64,000 nt of DNA from Echinicola arenosa (GTDB lineage Bacteria > Bacteroidota > Bacteroidia > Cytophagales > Cyclobacteriaceae), in assembly GCF_014841125.1 (NCBI RefSeq), contig NZ_JACYTQ010000010.1, forward strand, positions 93,815-157,814, given 5' to 3'. Shown piece by piece: positions 16,677 to 25,601 of this stretch. Every line of letters begins with the position of its first letter. Within the stretch, counting starts at the first letter, position 1. The position numbers and the translations under genes are program-made. Under the pieces are notes generated by a model that saw only the letters and a program-made list of their open reading frames with translations, was not told the origin of the DNA and searched no databases.

Positions 16677-17534
16677 TTAGTAGGCTTTCAGGCTTATGTC
16701 TAGACTTTTGATATGATGGGTCAATGCTCCTACAGAGATGAAGTCTACACCGCACTCGGCAACATTTTTTAATGTTTCTTCCGTGATGCCTCCTGAGGCT
16801 TCTGTGGGAACGGCGCCGTCAATGATTTTTACAGCTTCACGCATCATTTCATAACTCATGTTATCAAGCATGATGACATCGATCCCTCCTACTGCCAAAA
16901 CCTCTTTTACTTCATCAAGATTCCGTGTTTCTACCTCTATTTTAAGATCCAGTAAATTCTCTTTTAGGTAATGTTTGGTGGAAAGAATGGCTGCTTCTAT
17001 ACCACCCGCAAAGTCAATGTGGTTGTCTTTGAGCATGACCATATCATATAGCGCAAAGCGGTGATTTTCTCCTCCACCGATGGCTACCGCCCATTTTTCC
17101 AGCATCCTAAAGTTTGGTGTGGTCTTTCTGGTGTCCAGTAACTTGGCTTTGGTATGGGAAATTAACTGAGTGAGTTGATGGGTTTTGGTGGCAATTCCAC
17201 TCATGCGCTGCATACAATTAAGTACTAATCGTTCTGTAGTAAGAATAGAGGCAGCTTTTCCAGATACAGTTAACCCAATATCTCCTTTCTTAGCGACTTG
17301 CCCATCCTTCATCAGTAGTTTGACCTCCAAGTCCTGATCATAGGAGTGAAAAATCATTTCAGCCAATTGAAGGCCAGCGACGATGCCGTCCTCTTTGATG
17401 ATCAATTGTGCCCTTCCGGTTTGATTTTTTGGAATGGCAGCGAGTGTAGAATGATCCCCTTCTCCCACATCCTCCTTGAAGGCAGCTTGGATAAAGGCCT
17501 CTAAATTTTCCTGAGTTAGATAGTTTTCTTTCAC
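16677..17534 (-). CDS. nadC: Nicotinate-nucleotide pyrophosphorylase (carboxylating)
   Basis: 285 residues. It converts quinolinate and PRPP to nicotinate mononucleotide in de novo NAD synthesis. Signatures: EDVGEGDHSTLAAI near the N-terminus, LLDTRKTTPNFRMLEKWAV (PRPP/quinolinate binding), LKIEVETRNLDEVKEVL, VIMLDNM and EASGGITEET. Upstream is a DUF4783 gene, a pairing that recurs in Bacteroidota. The downstream LytTR gene follows by 13 bp, so the three may be co-transcribed. Confidence 0.95.
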   Translation of the reverse strand: MKENYLTQENLEAFIQAAFKEDVGEGDHSTLAAIPKNQTGRAQLIIKEDGIVAGLQLAEMIFHSYDQDLEVKLLMKDGQVAKKGDIGLTVSGKAASILTTERLVLNCMQRMSGIATKTHQLTQLISHTKAKLLDTRKTTPNFRMLEKWAVAIGGGENHRFALYDMVMLKDNHIDFAGGIEAAILSTKHYLKENLLDLKIEVETRNLDEVKEVLAVGGIDVIMLDNMSYEMMREAVKIIDGAVPTEASGGITEETLKNVAECGVDFISVGALTHHIKSLDISLKAY

Positions 17535-17624
17535 AGCGTAAAAATAAGAAAATTCAGGAAAGCAGCCCGAACCATGATGGGAAGTTCTGACTTAATTGAT
17601 AGATGGTCTTGCAGCCTTGACTAA

Positions 17625-18032
17625 CTATTCTTTGTTAATGTCAATGGAATAAATTTTCTTCTCGTTGTCATCCTGTTTACATTTGACAAGGATACGAAAA
17701 TCAATACCTGCACTGTCATAGGTGCCAATAAAATAATGGATTTGACTTCCTGATTTTCCTTTATGGACAACTTCGAAGTCGGAAGGCGGAAACTTTTTGA
17801 AAAAGTCTCGGATGACCAGTTCCGCTTGGTTTCGGGAATAGTCTCCTTCATTGCCGTTGATGCTTAATTCTACGTTGTTTTCAAAAAAAGCAGAAAGATC
17901 TTTACTTGATCCGGCTTTAATGGAAATTGCAATCTCCTCGACATCACCGGTTTGTGACCATGCGGGAACATTGCACAGTATTAGCCCTGCAAGCAGTAGA
18001 AAGAATGCTCGTGTAATTAAATTTTTCATCAT
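17625..18032 (-). CDS. Exported DUF4783 protein
   Basis: 135 residues with a signal peptide (MMKNLITRAFFLLLAGLILCNVPAWSQ). The mature part, IAISIKAGSSKDLSAFFENNVELSIN through FFKKFPPSDFEVVHKGKSG, matches the NTF2-like DUF4783 family of small periplasmic Bacteroidota proteins. The second Met (18029) could equally be the start. It lies upstream of nadC with a 90-bp gap. Function unknown. Confidence 0.78.
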   Translation of the reverse strand: MMKNLITRAFFLLLAGLILCNVPAWSQTGDVEEIAISIKAGSSKDLSAFFENNVELSINGNEGDYSRNQAELVIRDFFKKFPPSDFEVVHKGKSGSQIHYFIGTYDSAGIDFRILVKCKQDDNEKKIYSIDINKE

Positions 18033-18211
18033 ATGTTGGTGCTCAAAATTTAAGCCAAAGTGCGTGGTTCTTTTTATATATGCTTAAAGTGAACAAAAAA
18101 AGGTAATTTTTGCTTAAAACCGAAAAAAAGGCGTTTTAAATCCTCAAAAAATGGTTCGTTGATTTTATGGCTTTAGCCAAAGGAATTTTCTATCATTGTA
18201 TTTAAAATCTA

Positions 18212-18219
18212 TATATTTG
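18212..18219 (+). promoter_or_regulatory. -7 box 4 nt before the gpmI start codon (leaderless candidate)
   Basis: TATATTTG-CCTC-ATG. A Bacteroidota -7 box this close to the ATG would put the transcription start at or within a few bases of the start codon. No Shine-Dalgarno sequence is possible. Confidence 0.6.
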
Positions 18220-18223
18220 CCTC

Positions 18224-19747
18224 ATGGATAAAAAAGTTTTATTAATGATTTTGGATGGTTGGGGTCTTGCCACCAACCCTGATGTATCAGCTATAGACAA
18301 AGCCAACACCCCATTTATCGACAGCCTTTTTGAAAAATATCCACATTCACGTCTGGAAGCTTCTGGTCTGGCCGTGGGTCTTCCTGAGGGCCAAATGGGG
18401 AATTCAGAAGTAGGCCATATGAATATTGGCGCTGGAAGAGTGGTTTATCAGGATTTGGTAAAAATTAACAAGGCAGTAGAGGAAGGTGAATTAAAAGATA
18501 ATCCAATTTTGAAAAAAGCCTTTGCCACGGCGAAGGAAAACAATAAAAAGGTGCATTTTATCGGATTGGTTTCTGATGGAGGTGTACATGCACATATCAA
18601 ACATCTAAAAGGACTTTGTGATGCGGCAAAGGCCAATGATGTTGAAGAAGCTTATATCCATGCTTTTACCGATGGTAGAGATACAGACCCTAAGAGCGGT
18701 TTAGGCTTTTTGGAAGAACTTCAAAACCATTGTGAAACTTCAACCGGTAAAATTGCTTCTGTCATCGGTAGGTATTATGCCATGGACAGGGACAAAAGAT
18801 GGGAAAGAGTAAAGCTCGCCTATGATGCGATGGTGCTAGGTGAGGGTGAAAAGTCCAAAGACATCCTGTCCTCGATCCGTAAATCTTATGCCAATGGCGT
18901 TACGGATGAGTTTATCCGCCCAATCGTCCATGTGGATGACAAAGGACAGGCGATAGCTACTATCGAAGATGGAGATGTAGTGATCTGTTTTAATTTCCGT
19001 ACGGACAGAGGCCGTGAAATTACCCAGGTACTATGCCAGGAAGATTTTGAAGAATACAAGATGAAAAAATTGGATCTTCATTATGTGACTTTTACAAATT
19101 ATGACGATACCTTCAAAGGGGTGTCTGTTATATTTGAAAAGGACAACTTACAAAACACCCTTGGTGAAGTATTGGCCAATAATGGCAAAAAGCAGATAAG
19201 AATTGCTGAAACCGAAAAATACCCACACGTTACCTTTTTCTTCTCAGGAGGAAGGGAGACAGAGTTTGAAGGAGAATCAAGGATTTTATGCAGCTCTCCG
19301 AAAGTGGCCACCTATGATTTGCAGCCAGAGATGAGTGCTCATGAGATTGCGAAGAAAATCAATGTGGAGTTGGATAAGAAGGAACCGGATTTTGTTTGCT
19401 TGAACTTTGCGAATGCCGATATGGTAGGGCATACTGGCGTTTTTGATGCAGCCGTAAAAGCTTGCGAAGCGGTGGATGAATGTACCAATTCAGTAATAAC
19501 TACTGCCCTGAAAAATGACTACACCGTAATCGTAATCGCGGATCATGGTAATAGTGATATGATGATCAATGAGGATGGTTCTCCAAATACTGCTCATACC
19601 ACGAACTTAGTTCCTTGCATTATGGTTGATAAAAATGACCGTCTTGAAGTAAATGATGGTAAGCTAGGTGACCTTGCGCCTACAATACTAAAAATGATAG
19701 GCATTGACATCCCTTCAGAAATGACGGGTGATGTTTTGTTAAAATAA
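18224..19747 (+). CDS. gpmI: 2,3-bisphosphoglycerate-independent phosphoglycerate mutase
   Basis: 507 residues, standard length. It interconverts 3- and 2-phosphoglycerate in glycolysis using two Mn ions. It has the metal-binding N-terminus MILDGWG, the phospho-serine region GNSEVGHMNIGAGRVVYQDL, DGRDTDPKSG, the RYYAMDRDKRWER loop, and the C-terminal metal sites ADMVGHTG and IADHGNSDMM. The start at 18224 gives the usual N-terminus MDKKVLLMILDGWG. The following lipoprotein gene starts 7 bp after the stop. Confidence 0.96.
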   Translation: MDKKVLLMILDGWGLATNPDVSAIDKANTPFIDSLFEKYPHSRLEASGLAVGLPEGQMGNSEVGHMNIGAGRVVYQDLVKINKAVEEGELKDNPILKKAFATAKENNKKVHFIGLVSDGGVHAHIKHLKGLCDAAKANDVEEAYIHAFTDGRDTDPKSGLGFLEELQNHCETSTGKIASVIGRYYAMDRDKRWERVKLAYDAMVLGEGEKSKDILSSIRKSYANGVTDEFIRPIVHVDDKGQAIATIEDGDVVICFNFRTDRGREITQVLCQEDFEEYKMKKLDLHYVTFTNYDDTFKGVSVIFEKDNLQNTLGEVLANNGKKQIRIAETEKYPHVTFFFSGGRETEFEGESRILCSSPKVATYDLQPEMSAHEIAKKINVELDKKEPDFVCLNFANADMVGHTGVFDAAVKACEAVDECTNSVITTALKNDYTVIVIADHGNSDMMINEDGSPNTAHTTNLVPCIMVDKNDRLEVNDGKLGDLAPTILKMIGIDIPSEMTGDVLLK

Positions 19748-19754
19748 TAAACTT

Positions 19755-20324
19755 TTGAAAAAACAATTTTCATTACTTATGTTGGGGCTGCTTTTTTCCT
19801 GTAACCAAGGAGAAGAGCAGCCCTTGGCAAATCCGACCCAAATCAATCAGTATTTTCCTTTAAAAGACTTTGTTTCGGATCAGATTGGTAGGGTTAGTGA
19901 TATGTCTGTGGAGAAGCTTACCGATATCAATGGAGAAGAGGAAAGTTTTGAGGTGAAATTAGATGCTGAAGGTTGGCGAAAAGAGCTGGACATTTTTATC
20001 CAGTCGGATATCAACAAAGCAGCCAATGCCAGTGCTTATCACACTGAGGAAAAAGGCCTTGTACTAAGGCATGAGCTAAAGCAAGGTCTGAAAGGCGAAG
20101 TAAAGCACATTCAAGTGGAATATGCGAGCAGAGAGAAGGAAGAGGTTCAAAAAATTGAATTCAAATCCGAAAAGGACAATTTTTTCTATCACTCCTTATC
20201 TGAAGGAGTTTTAGAGGTTGATGCTGAAACTGGTTTGCTAAAAAGCTATCACGTAAAAGGATACCAGAAAGTCTGGTTCTTGGACCCAAACCAGATTGAA
20301 ATTTCAGGGAAATTGAAAAGATAA
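19755..20324 (+). CDS. Uncharacterised lipoprotein downstream of gpmI
   Basis: 189 residues from a TTG start. The TTG at 19755 is preferred because it gives a complete lipoprotein signal (MKKQFSLLMLGLLFSC, Cys16), whereas the later ATG would cut the signal to eight residues. The mature part is acidic and beta-rich with no recognised motif; it ends in a strand-like KVWFLDPNQIEISGKLKR. The 7-bp gap to gpmI implies one transcript, ended by the terminator at 20344-20383. Confidence 0.65.
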   Translation: MKKQFSLLMLGLLFSCNQGEEQPLANPTQINQYFPLKDFVSDQIGRVSDMSVEKLTDINGEEESFEVKLDAEGWRKELDIFIQSDINKAANASAYHTEEKGLVLRHELKQGLKGEVKHIQVEYASREKEEVQKIEFKSEKDNFFYHSLSEGVLEVDAETGLLKSYHVKGYQKVWFLDPNQIEISGKLKR

Positions 20325-20343
20325 AATCAGTCATCTGGTCATA

Positions 20344-20383
20344 AAAAAGGGCTTGGTCAATTTATTATGACCAAGCCCTTTTT
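20344..20383. terminator. Bidirectional terminator between the lipoprotein and antiporter genes
   Basis: Long perfect stem AAAAAGGGCTTGGTCA / TGACCAAGCCCTTTTT with an 8-nt loop, serving both convergent genes. Confidence 0.9.
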
Positions 20384-20403
20384 GTTAGTTGATATTATTC
20401 TGT

Positions 20404-21936
20404 TTATGAGAAAGCAAAGAATATCAGCCAAATGATAATCAGTACTGGCATCAATATCGGTATGGAGAACCTGATGATATAGCCAAAGAAAGACGGCATC
20501 TTGATACCTGTTTGTTCTGCAATGGACTTCACCATGAAGTTTGGTCCATTACCAATATAGGTCATTGCACCGAAGAAAACGGAGGCAATAGAAATAGCCA
20601 TTAGCTGGAAAGCTGAATCATGGTATCCGTCCATGGCAAACTGCCTTACCATCTCCACATCTCCTATTCTCGCGCCTCTGGAGGCCATAGCAGCAGCTAG
20701 GAAGTTAAGGTAAGTAGGCGCATTGTCCAAGAAGCCAGAAAGCAATCCTGTCCCCCAATAAAGTGAATTATGGCTAATAAGTGCAGATCCCTCTGGAGAT
20801 TTGGCAAATTCACCAACCAACTCCAGTGCCGGCATCATGGTACCGAAAATACCTATAAAGATAAAGGCCACTTCCCGAATAGGTTCAAAGTTAAATTCAT
20901 TGCCCTTGATGGCTCTTTTATCGGCAAATTTATAGGAGAAAAATGCGACAGAGAACATGATAATTTCTCTTAAGAAAGAGAATTTGGTTCCATCATAAAC
21001 AATGGCAGGTACCCAATCCAATACATTGGGATCAAGGAAAACCGAGATAATGACCACAAGCAGCCATAAGAAGTTTTTGGATCCAATTAAAGATATTTTG
21101 TTGGTGTAAGATACTGGTTCCAGTTCTTCTGTGTCATTGGCTCTGCCAAATTTTTTGTCAATGATAAAGAACACCACAGAAAGGATGGTCAAGGCAATTA
21201 TCCAAGCAGGCCAATTGTGTTCTAAAGTCCAGAAAAAAGGAATCCCTTTTAAGAAACCTAGAAATAAAGGAGGGTCACCAATGGGTGTCAAGGAACCACC
21301 CACATTACTTACCATAAAGATAAAGAAGATGATGTGGTATGCCTGAATGTTATGTTTGTTGAGACGGATAAAAGGTCTTACCAAAAGCATAGAGGCTCCT
21401 GTGGTACCGATAAGGTTAGATACAATTGCACCGATAATCAATAGGGTGACATTGGCCATCGGAGTGGACTTTTTGTCGATTTCTATCAATATTCCCCCAG
21501 AAGCAATGTACAGAGATGCCAACAAGGCGATAAATTGCAAATATTCAGCAAGCGCATGAATAGGAAGGTGAACATTTTGTAAAGCGAATATATAATAGAG
21601 AACAACTATGCTTGCCAAGCTAATGGCTACTTTAGGGTAATTATGGTGCCAGAAATGTTCATAGAACAAAGGTCCAGTTGCAATCATCAAAAGTAACACC
21701 ACGAAAGGAATAACAAGCCAAGCAGGCGCTAGATTATGAGACCCCTCAGCCTCATGCGCATCACCATGGTCTCCGGCGTGTTCAGTATCAGATTGATGTT
21801 GATCTTCACCTGTCTGCTCCTGCTGATGTACTGTTACCTCCGTTGATTGGTGATTATTTTGGGCCATTGCAGGAATGGTGTTTGTGAAAAACACTGTTCC
21901 CCAAATGATCCCAAAAGCAATTATTATATTCTTCAT
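20404..21936 (-). CDS. Sodium:proton antiporter of the NhaD/CitM superfamily with His-rich periplasmic extension
   Basis: 510 residues. It starts with a signal-like segment (MKNIIIAFGIIWGTVFFTNTIPAMAQ), then a ~45-residue stretch rich in His, Glu and Asp (for example HQSDTEHAGDHGDAHEAEG), and then about eleven transmembrane helices. Conserved ion-transporter motifs include GTTGASMLLVRPFI, VSNVGGSLTPIGDPPLFLG and GLLSGFLDNAPTYLNF, as in NhaD-type antiporters. It probably exchanges Na+ or Li+ for H+ across the inner membrane, as expected in a marine organism. The His-rich segment is unusual and may bind metal or sense pH. Confidence 0.82.
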   Translation of the reverse strand: MKNIIIAFGIIWGTVFFTNTIPAMAQNNHQSTEVTVHQQEQTGEDQHQSDTEHAGDHGDAHEAEGSHNLAPAWLVIPFVVLLLMIATGPLFYEHFWHHNYPKVAISLASIVVLYYIFALQNVHLPIHALAEYLQFIALLASLYIASGGILIEIDKKSTPMANVTLLIIGAIVSNLIGTTGASMLLVRPFIRLNKHNIQAYHIIFFIFMVSNVGGSLTPIGDPPLFLGFLKGIPFFWTLEHNWPAWIIALTILSVVFFIIDKKFGRANDTEELEPVSYTNKISLIGSKNFLWLLVVIISVFLDPNVLDWVPAIVYDGTKFSFLREIIMFSVAFFSYKFADKRAIKGNEFNFEPIREVAFIFIGIFGTMMPALELVGEFAKSPEGSALISHNSLYWGTGLLSGFLDNAPTYLNFLAAAMASRGARIGDVEMVRQFAMDGYHDSAFQLMAISIASVFFGAMTYIGNGPNFMVKSIAEQTGIKMPSFFGYIIRFSIPILMPVLIIIWLIFFAFS

Positions 21937-22125
21937 TAAAATGAAATTAGATTAATTCGTCTTTGTTTTGCTGATTCTTTTTTTCCGTTATGGACAAAAA
22001 GTAGTCTGAAGGAATTTGCAACCCCTAAACTACAGAATTTGAGCCAAACCCACCAAAATAATTTGGTATGGTCGGAATAAATTAATTTTGGGTTAATCTT
22101 TTAATCTTAAAAACGGTTATTCGTT

Positions 22126-23352
22126 TTAAACCAATAAGTTTAGAGCGATTTCAAAAGATTTTCTCGCTATACCTGTTTTTTCAGTATGTAAATCATACGT
22201 AGATTTTAGTGCCTTATAAATGGTGTGGCTTACATCTTCGAAAATAGCTTGGTCAGTAACTTCGGCCCCATCGGACATTAGATAAGCAAAGACCCTTGCC
22301 ATACCGCAATTAGCAATGAAATCAGGAATTACAGCCACTTTTTCATCTGCTGCCATACCTATTGGGCCAAAGAAAATCTCCCGATCCGCAAAAGGAACGT
22401 TTGCTCCGCAAGAAATTACTTCCAAACCACTTTGGATCAATCGATCCACTTGCTCTTTGGTTACCAACCTTGAGGCAGCAGCAGGAATGAAAATTTCATG
22501 CTCTAAATCCCAGATTTTTTCATTGATTTCTTCGAAAGGAATTAGTTCTTCGACATTGAGTTTGTTTCCAATTCTGGTCAAAAACAGCTGGCGGATCTCA
22601 TCAAGGGAAAATCCCTGTTCCTTGATCAGCCCCCCTTCCCGGTCAATGATGCCAATGACCTTAACGCCTTCCACCGCCAGAAAACAAGCAGCCGCTGAGG
22701 CCACATTCCCCCAGCCTTGGATGATAGCTCGCTTGCCTTTTAAGTTTCCACCCCAAAAGTGATAATAGTGTTTTACCGCTTCAGCCACGCCAAAACCGGT
22801 AATCATATCCGCAACAGTATATTTCTTGGGGCTATCAGGAGTATAATTTGGGTCTTCCAAAACTTTGGAAACACCCTGGCGTAGCTGGCCCAGTTTTCTT
22901 ATTTTTTGAGGTTCTGTAGCTTGATAGTATCCGTTGACTATTCCTTCTTGAGGATGCCAGAGACCATAGGATTCTGTTATGGGGATGACCTCATGGATTT
23001 CGTCAATATTGAGGTCACCACCTGTTCCGTAATAGCTTTTTAAGATAGGTAGTACAGCCTTGTACCATCTTTTCAAGACTTCTTCTTTTCTGGGATCATT
23101 AGGGTCAAAGTTGATCCCGGATTTTGCTCCCCCAATGGGTGGGCCAGAAACGGTGAATTTAATTTCCATGGTTTTAGCAAGGGATTCCACCTCTCGCTTG
23201 TCCAGCCCCTTTCTCATCCTGGTGCCACCACCTGCTGCCCCGTTTCTCAGTGAGTTGATCACTATCCAACCTTCAGCTTCAGATTCGCTATCGCTCCATT
23301 CAAAAACAATCTCAGGTTGCTTGTTCTCAAATTTCTTGAGCAGTTCATTCAT
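22126..23352 (-). CDS. Glu/Leu/Phe/Val-type amino-acid dehydrogenase
   Basis: 408 residues. NAD(P)-dependent oxidative deaminase. The N-terminal substrate domain has GGGTRMRKG and the catalytic-lysine loop PPIGGAKSGINFDP; GTGGDLNIDE follows; the Rossmann domain carries GKRAIIQGWGNVASAAACFLAVEGVKVIGI. The C-terminus retains the FIANCGMARVFAYLM region. The sequence does not settle whether glutamate or a branched-chain amino acid is the substrate. A -7-like box TATTTTTG (minus, 23376-23383) lies 23 nt before the ATG. Confidence 0.88.
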   Translation of the reverse strand: MNELLKKFENKQPEIVFEWSDSESEAEGWIVINSLRNGAAGGGTRMRKGLDKREVESLAKTMEIKFTVSGPPIGGAKSGINFDPNDPRKEEVLKRWYKAVLPILKSYYGTGGDLNIDEIHEVIPITESYGLWHPQEGIVNGYYQATEPQKIRKLGQLRQGVSKVLEDPNYTPDSPKKYTVADMITGFGVAEAVKHYYHFWGGNLKGKRAIIQGWGNVASAAACFLAVEGVKVIGIIDREGGLIKEQGFSLDEIRQLFLTRIGNKLNVEELIPFEEINEKIWDLEHEIFIPAAASRLVTKEQVDRLIQSGLEVISCGANVPFADREIFFGPIGMAADEKVAVIPDFIANCGMARVFAYLMSDGAEVTDQAIFEDVSHTIYKALKSTYDLHTEKTGIARKSFEIALNLLV

Positions 23353-23375
23353 AAATACGGTTAATTAGAGTTGCA

Positions 23376-23383
23376 CAAAAATA
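23376..23383 (-). promoter_or_regulatory. Candidate -7 box for the amino-acid dehydrogenase gene
   Basis: TATTTTTG on the minus strand, 23 nt upstream of ATG 23352, in an A/T-rich run, so specificity is modest. Confidence 0.4.
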
Positions 23384-23626
23384 AAAAAAAATCGTTCTCA
23401 GGCTATTTCTGAGGCAAGCCTTTGGCTTTATTTTGAAAAAAAGCTCTAAACGGGTGTTTTTTTAACCTTGCTTGGTTCAGGTTTGCTTTAAAGTAACTTT
23501 TCATAGGGTTTATCTGGGTTTATTGAAACTTAAATTACCAGCTCTGTTATTTTAGCATTGGCTTTGGGTAATTTACGAAAAACTCTAGCAAAACTATAAT
23601 ATCTTAAAAAATGCAACCTCCGCAAA

Positions 23627-24706
23627 TTAAGGGGAATACCATACCCCTCCGCAACTGTCTGCCACTGCCCCCGTGACAGAGGCAAAAGAATTGGCCTCTT
23701 TTCTTATTTTCCTTACCCCTAAAAAGGCAAATATCAAAGCTTCTTTAAACTCAATGATTTCAGCATTGGGAACTACTACTGCGACTTTGTTTCCCAAGTA
23801 TGTTTGAAGCCGATCAATAAAATAGTCATGATAAGCACCCCCACCAGTTATCAATAGCCTAGCTGGTTTATCTAAGGCATGGTTTAATATTACCCGTGAG
23901 ATTTGCAGGCTGTAATGCTCTACCAAGGTAGCCAAGAGATTTTCAGGAATATCCTGTTGAGCTTGAATCAATGGAATAAAGTTTTGATCCATGTCTTCTC
24001 TTCCCAAAGATTTTGCCCCTTTTTTCTGGTAAAAGTCAGCGGCATTTAATTGGTCCAGAAAGTCTTGATTGACTTTTCCGGAAGCAGCCAGTTTTCCTCC
24101 TCTGTCAAAGGCGAGTCCTTTTCGTTTTGCGATAAGATTAAGCAGTAAATTAAATGGAGAAACATCAAAAGCGATTCTTTCGCCTTGGTGCATCATGGAA
24201 ATATTGGAAATGCCACCTAGGTTAAGGCAGAATTCATAGTCTGCAAATAGATAATGATCCCCAATGGGTGCCAGTGGTGCCCCTTGTCCGCCCAAGGCAA
24301 CATCCAAACTTCTAAAGTCGTTGATGACCGAAAAGCCTGAGGCTTTCATCAAACTCCAGCCACAACCGATTTGCTTCGTAAATCCCAAATGGGGTTGATG
24401 GAAGACGGTATGTCCATGAGAAGCAATGATTTCAGGATTTAATTGATGCTTATCGCAAAATGATTTGACCACTTCTCCCATCCATTGGCCAAATTGCACG
24501 TCCAGCAGGGAAAGCTCTTCACCAGACAAGGTATGTGAATTGGCCAGCTTGAAACCCAGTTCATCCGAAAATTCTAGCGTGCTTGCTTTTTCTATGGTAA
24601 AACGCCATCGATCTGAATAAGTAAAATGACAATAGGCCACATCCAGGCCATCCCCGGAAGTTCCGGACATCAAGCCAATGGCACGGTAAATTCTACTGGA
24701 TTCCAT
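23627..24706 (-). CDS. anmK: Anhydro-N-acetylmuramic acid kinase
   Basis: 359 residues. It phosphorylates and opens 1,6-anhydroMurNAc during cell-wall recycling. The sugar-kinase (ASKHA) fold is marked by AIGLMSGTSGDGLDVAYC at the N-terminus, ASHGHTVFHQP, NLGGISNIS and LLITGGGAYHDYFIDRL in the C-terminal half, and GVRKIRKEANSFASVTGA at the end. No other recycling gene is adjacent; it is divergent from coaX across a 139-bp gap. Confidence 0.93.
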   Translation of the reverse strand: MESSRIYRAIGLMSGTSGDGLDVAYCHFTYSDRWRFTIEKASTLEFSDELGFKLANSHTLSGEELSLLDVQFGQWMGEVVKSFCDKHQLNPEIIASHGHTVFHQPHLGFTKQIGCGWSLMKASGFSVINDFRSLDVALGGQGAPLAPIGDHYLFADYEFCLNLGGISNISMMHQGERIAFDVSPFNLLLNLIAKRKGLAFDRGGKLAASGKVNQDFLDQLNAADFYQKKGAKSLGREDMDQNFIPLIQAQQDIPENLLATLVEHYSLQISRVILNHALDKPARLLITGGGAYHDYFIDRLQTYLGNKVAVVVPNAEIIEFKEALIFAFLGVRKIRKEANSFASVTGAVADSCGGVWYSP

Positions 24707-24845
24707 AAGGGTTAAAGTTTGTTAAAATTGAGGACTTAAAGATAATTTTAAACGGTGTAATTCAAACCCGCTTTTTAAATTCCTTAATTTAGCGCCGAAA
24801 TTTGGGCTTGTATTGCTTGTTAGAAACGGCCTGTTTTAAGGCTTA

Positions 24846-25601
24846 GTGAGTAGTGCAATTAAAGGTGATGGCTTGAAGAATCTAGTAATAGATATAGGAA
24901 ATACTCGGATAAAAGCAGCGATGTTTGAAGGATTGGCCCTTCAAGAGGAGTTCAGTGTGGAATACATGGATGAGCTCAGGAACCATATTCAAGAATGGGT
25001 CTTTGACCATGTCATGGTAAGTTCTGTGCGCTGGAATAAGGAAGAGTTGGAATTGATGCTGCCTTTTGGATTTTTCTTTTTGGACAGGGAAACACGCTTT
25101 CCTGTAGAAAACCATTACGAAACTCCCCATACGCTAGGCCTTGATCGCCTGGCTGCGGCCATTGGAGCTTACAGCTTGGTAGAGAAAGGGCCAGTTTTGA
25201 GTGTGGACTTGGGAACATGCATCACTTTTGATTTTATAGATAGCGCTGATCGTTATTTGGGAGGCGCCATTAGTCCTGGCATACAAATGAGGTTTCAAGC
25301 CATGCACCGCCAGACAGCCAAACTGCCATTGGTTGAAATGGTTATGGGAGAAGAGCGGCCTAGTTTCATCGGAAAGAATACGGTGGAAGGAATGAAAAGT
25401 GGCGTTTATTATGGGATCCAAAAGGAAATAGAAGGAACTATCAGCCAATATCAGCATCAACACCAAGGTTTAAAGGTCTTTATTTGTGGAGGTGATGCAA
25501 AATTCTTTGAAAGCTTAACAAAAGACCACATATTTGTAATCCCCAATTTGGTCCTGCATGGATTGAATAGAATTTTAATTTACAATGTCAATAAAAACTA
25601 G
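24846..25601 (+). CDS. coaX: Type III pantothenate kinase
   Basis: 251 residues from GTG 24846; a TTG at 24873, preceded by AAAGGTGATGG and giving MKNLVIDIGNT, may be the true start. It phosphorylates pantothenate in CoA synthesis. ASKHA motifs: VIDIGNTRIK, LGLDRLAAAIGAY, SVDLGTCITFDFID and GGAISPGIQMR; KVFICGGDAKFF lies near the C-terminus. It overlaps the next gene by 17 bp, so it is translationally linked to an outer-membrane protein. Confidence 0.93.
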   Translation: MSSAIKGDGLKNLVIDIGNTRIKAAMFEGLALQEEFSVEYMDELRNHIQEWVFDHVMVSSVRWNKEELELMLPFGFFFLDRETRFPVENHYETPHTLGLDRLAAAIGAYSLVEKGPVLSVDLGTCITFDFIDSADRYLGGAISPGIQMRFQAMHRQTAKLPLVEMVMGEERPSFIGKNTVEGMKSGVYYGIQKEIEGTISQYQHQHQGLKVFICGGDAKFFESLTKDHIFVIPNLVLHGLNRILIYNVNKN

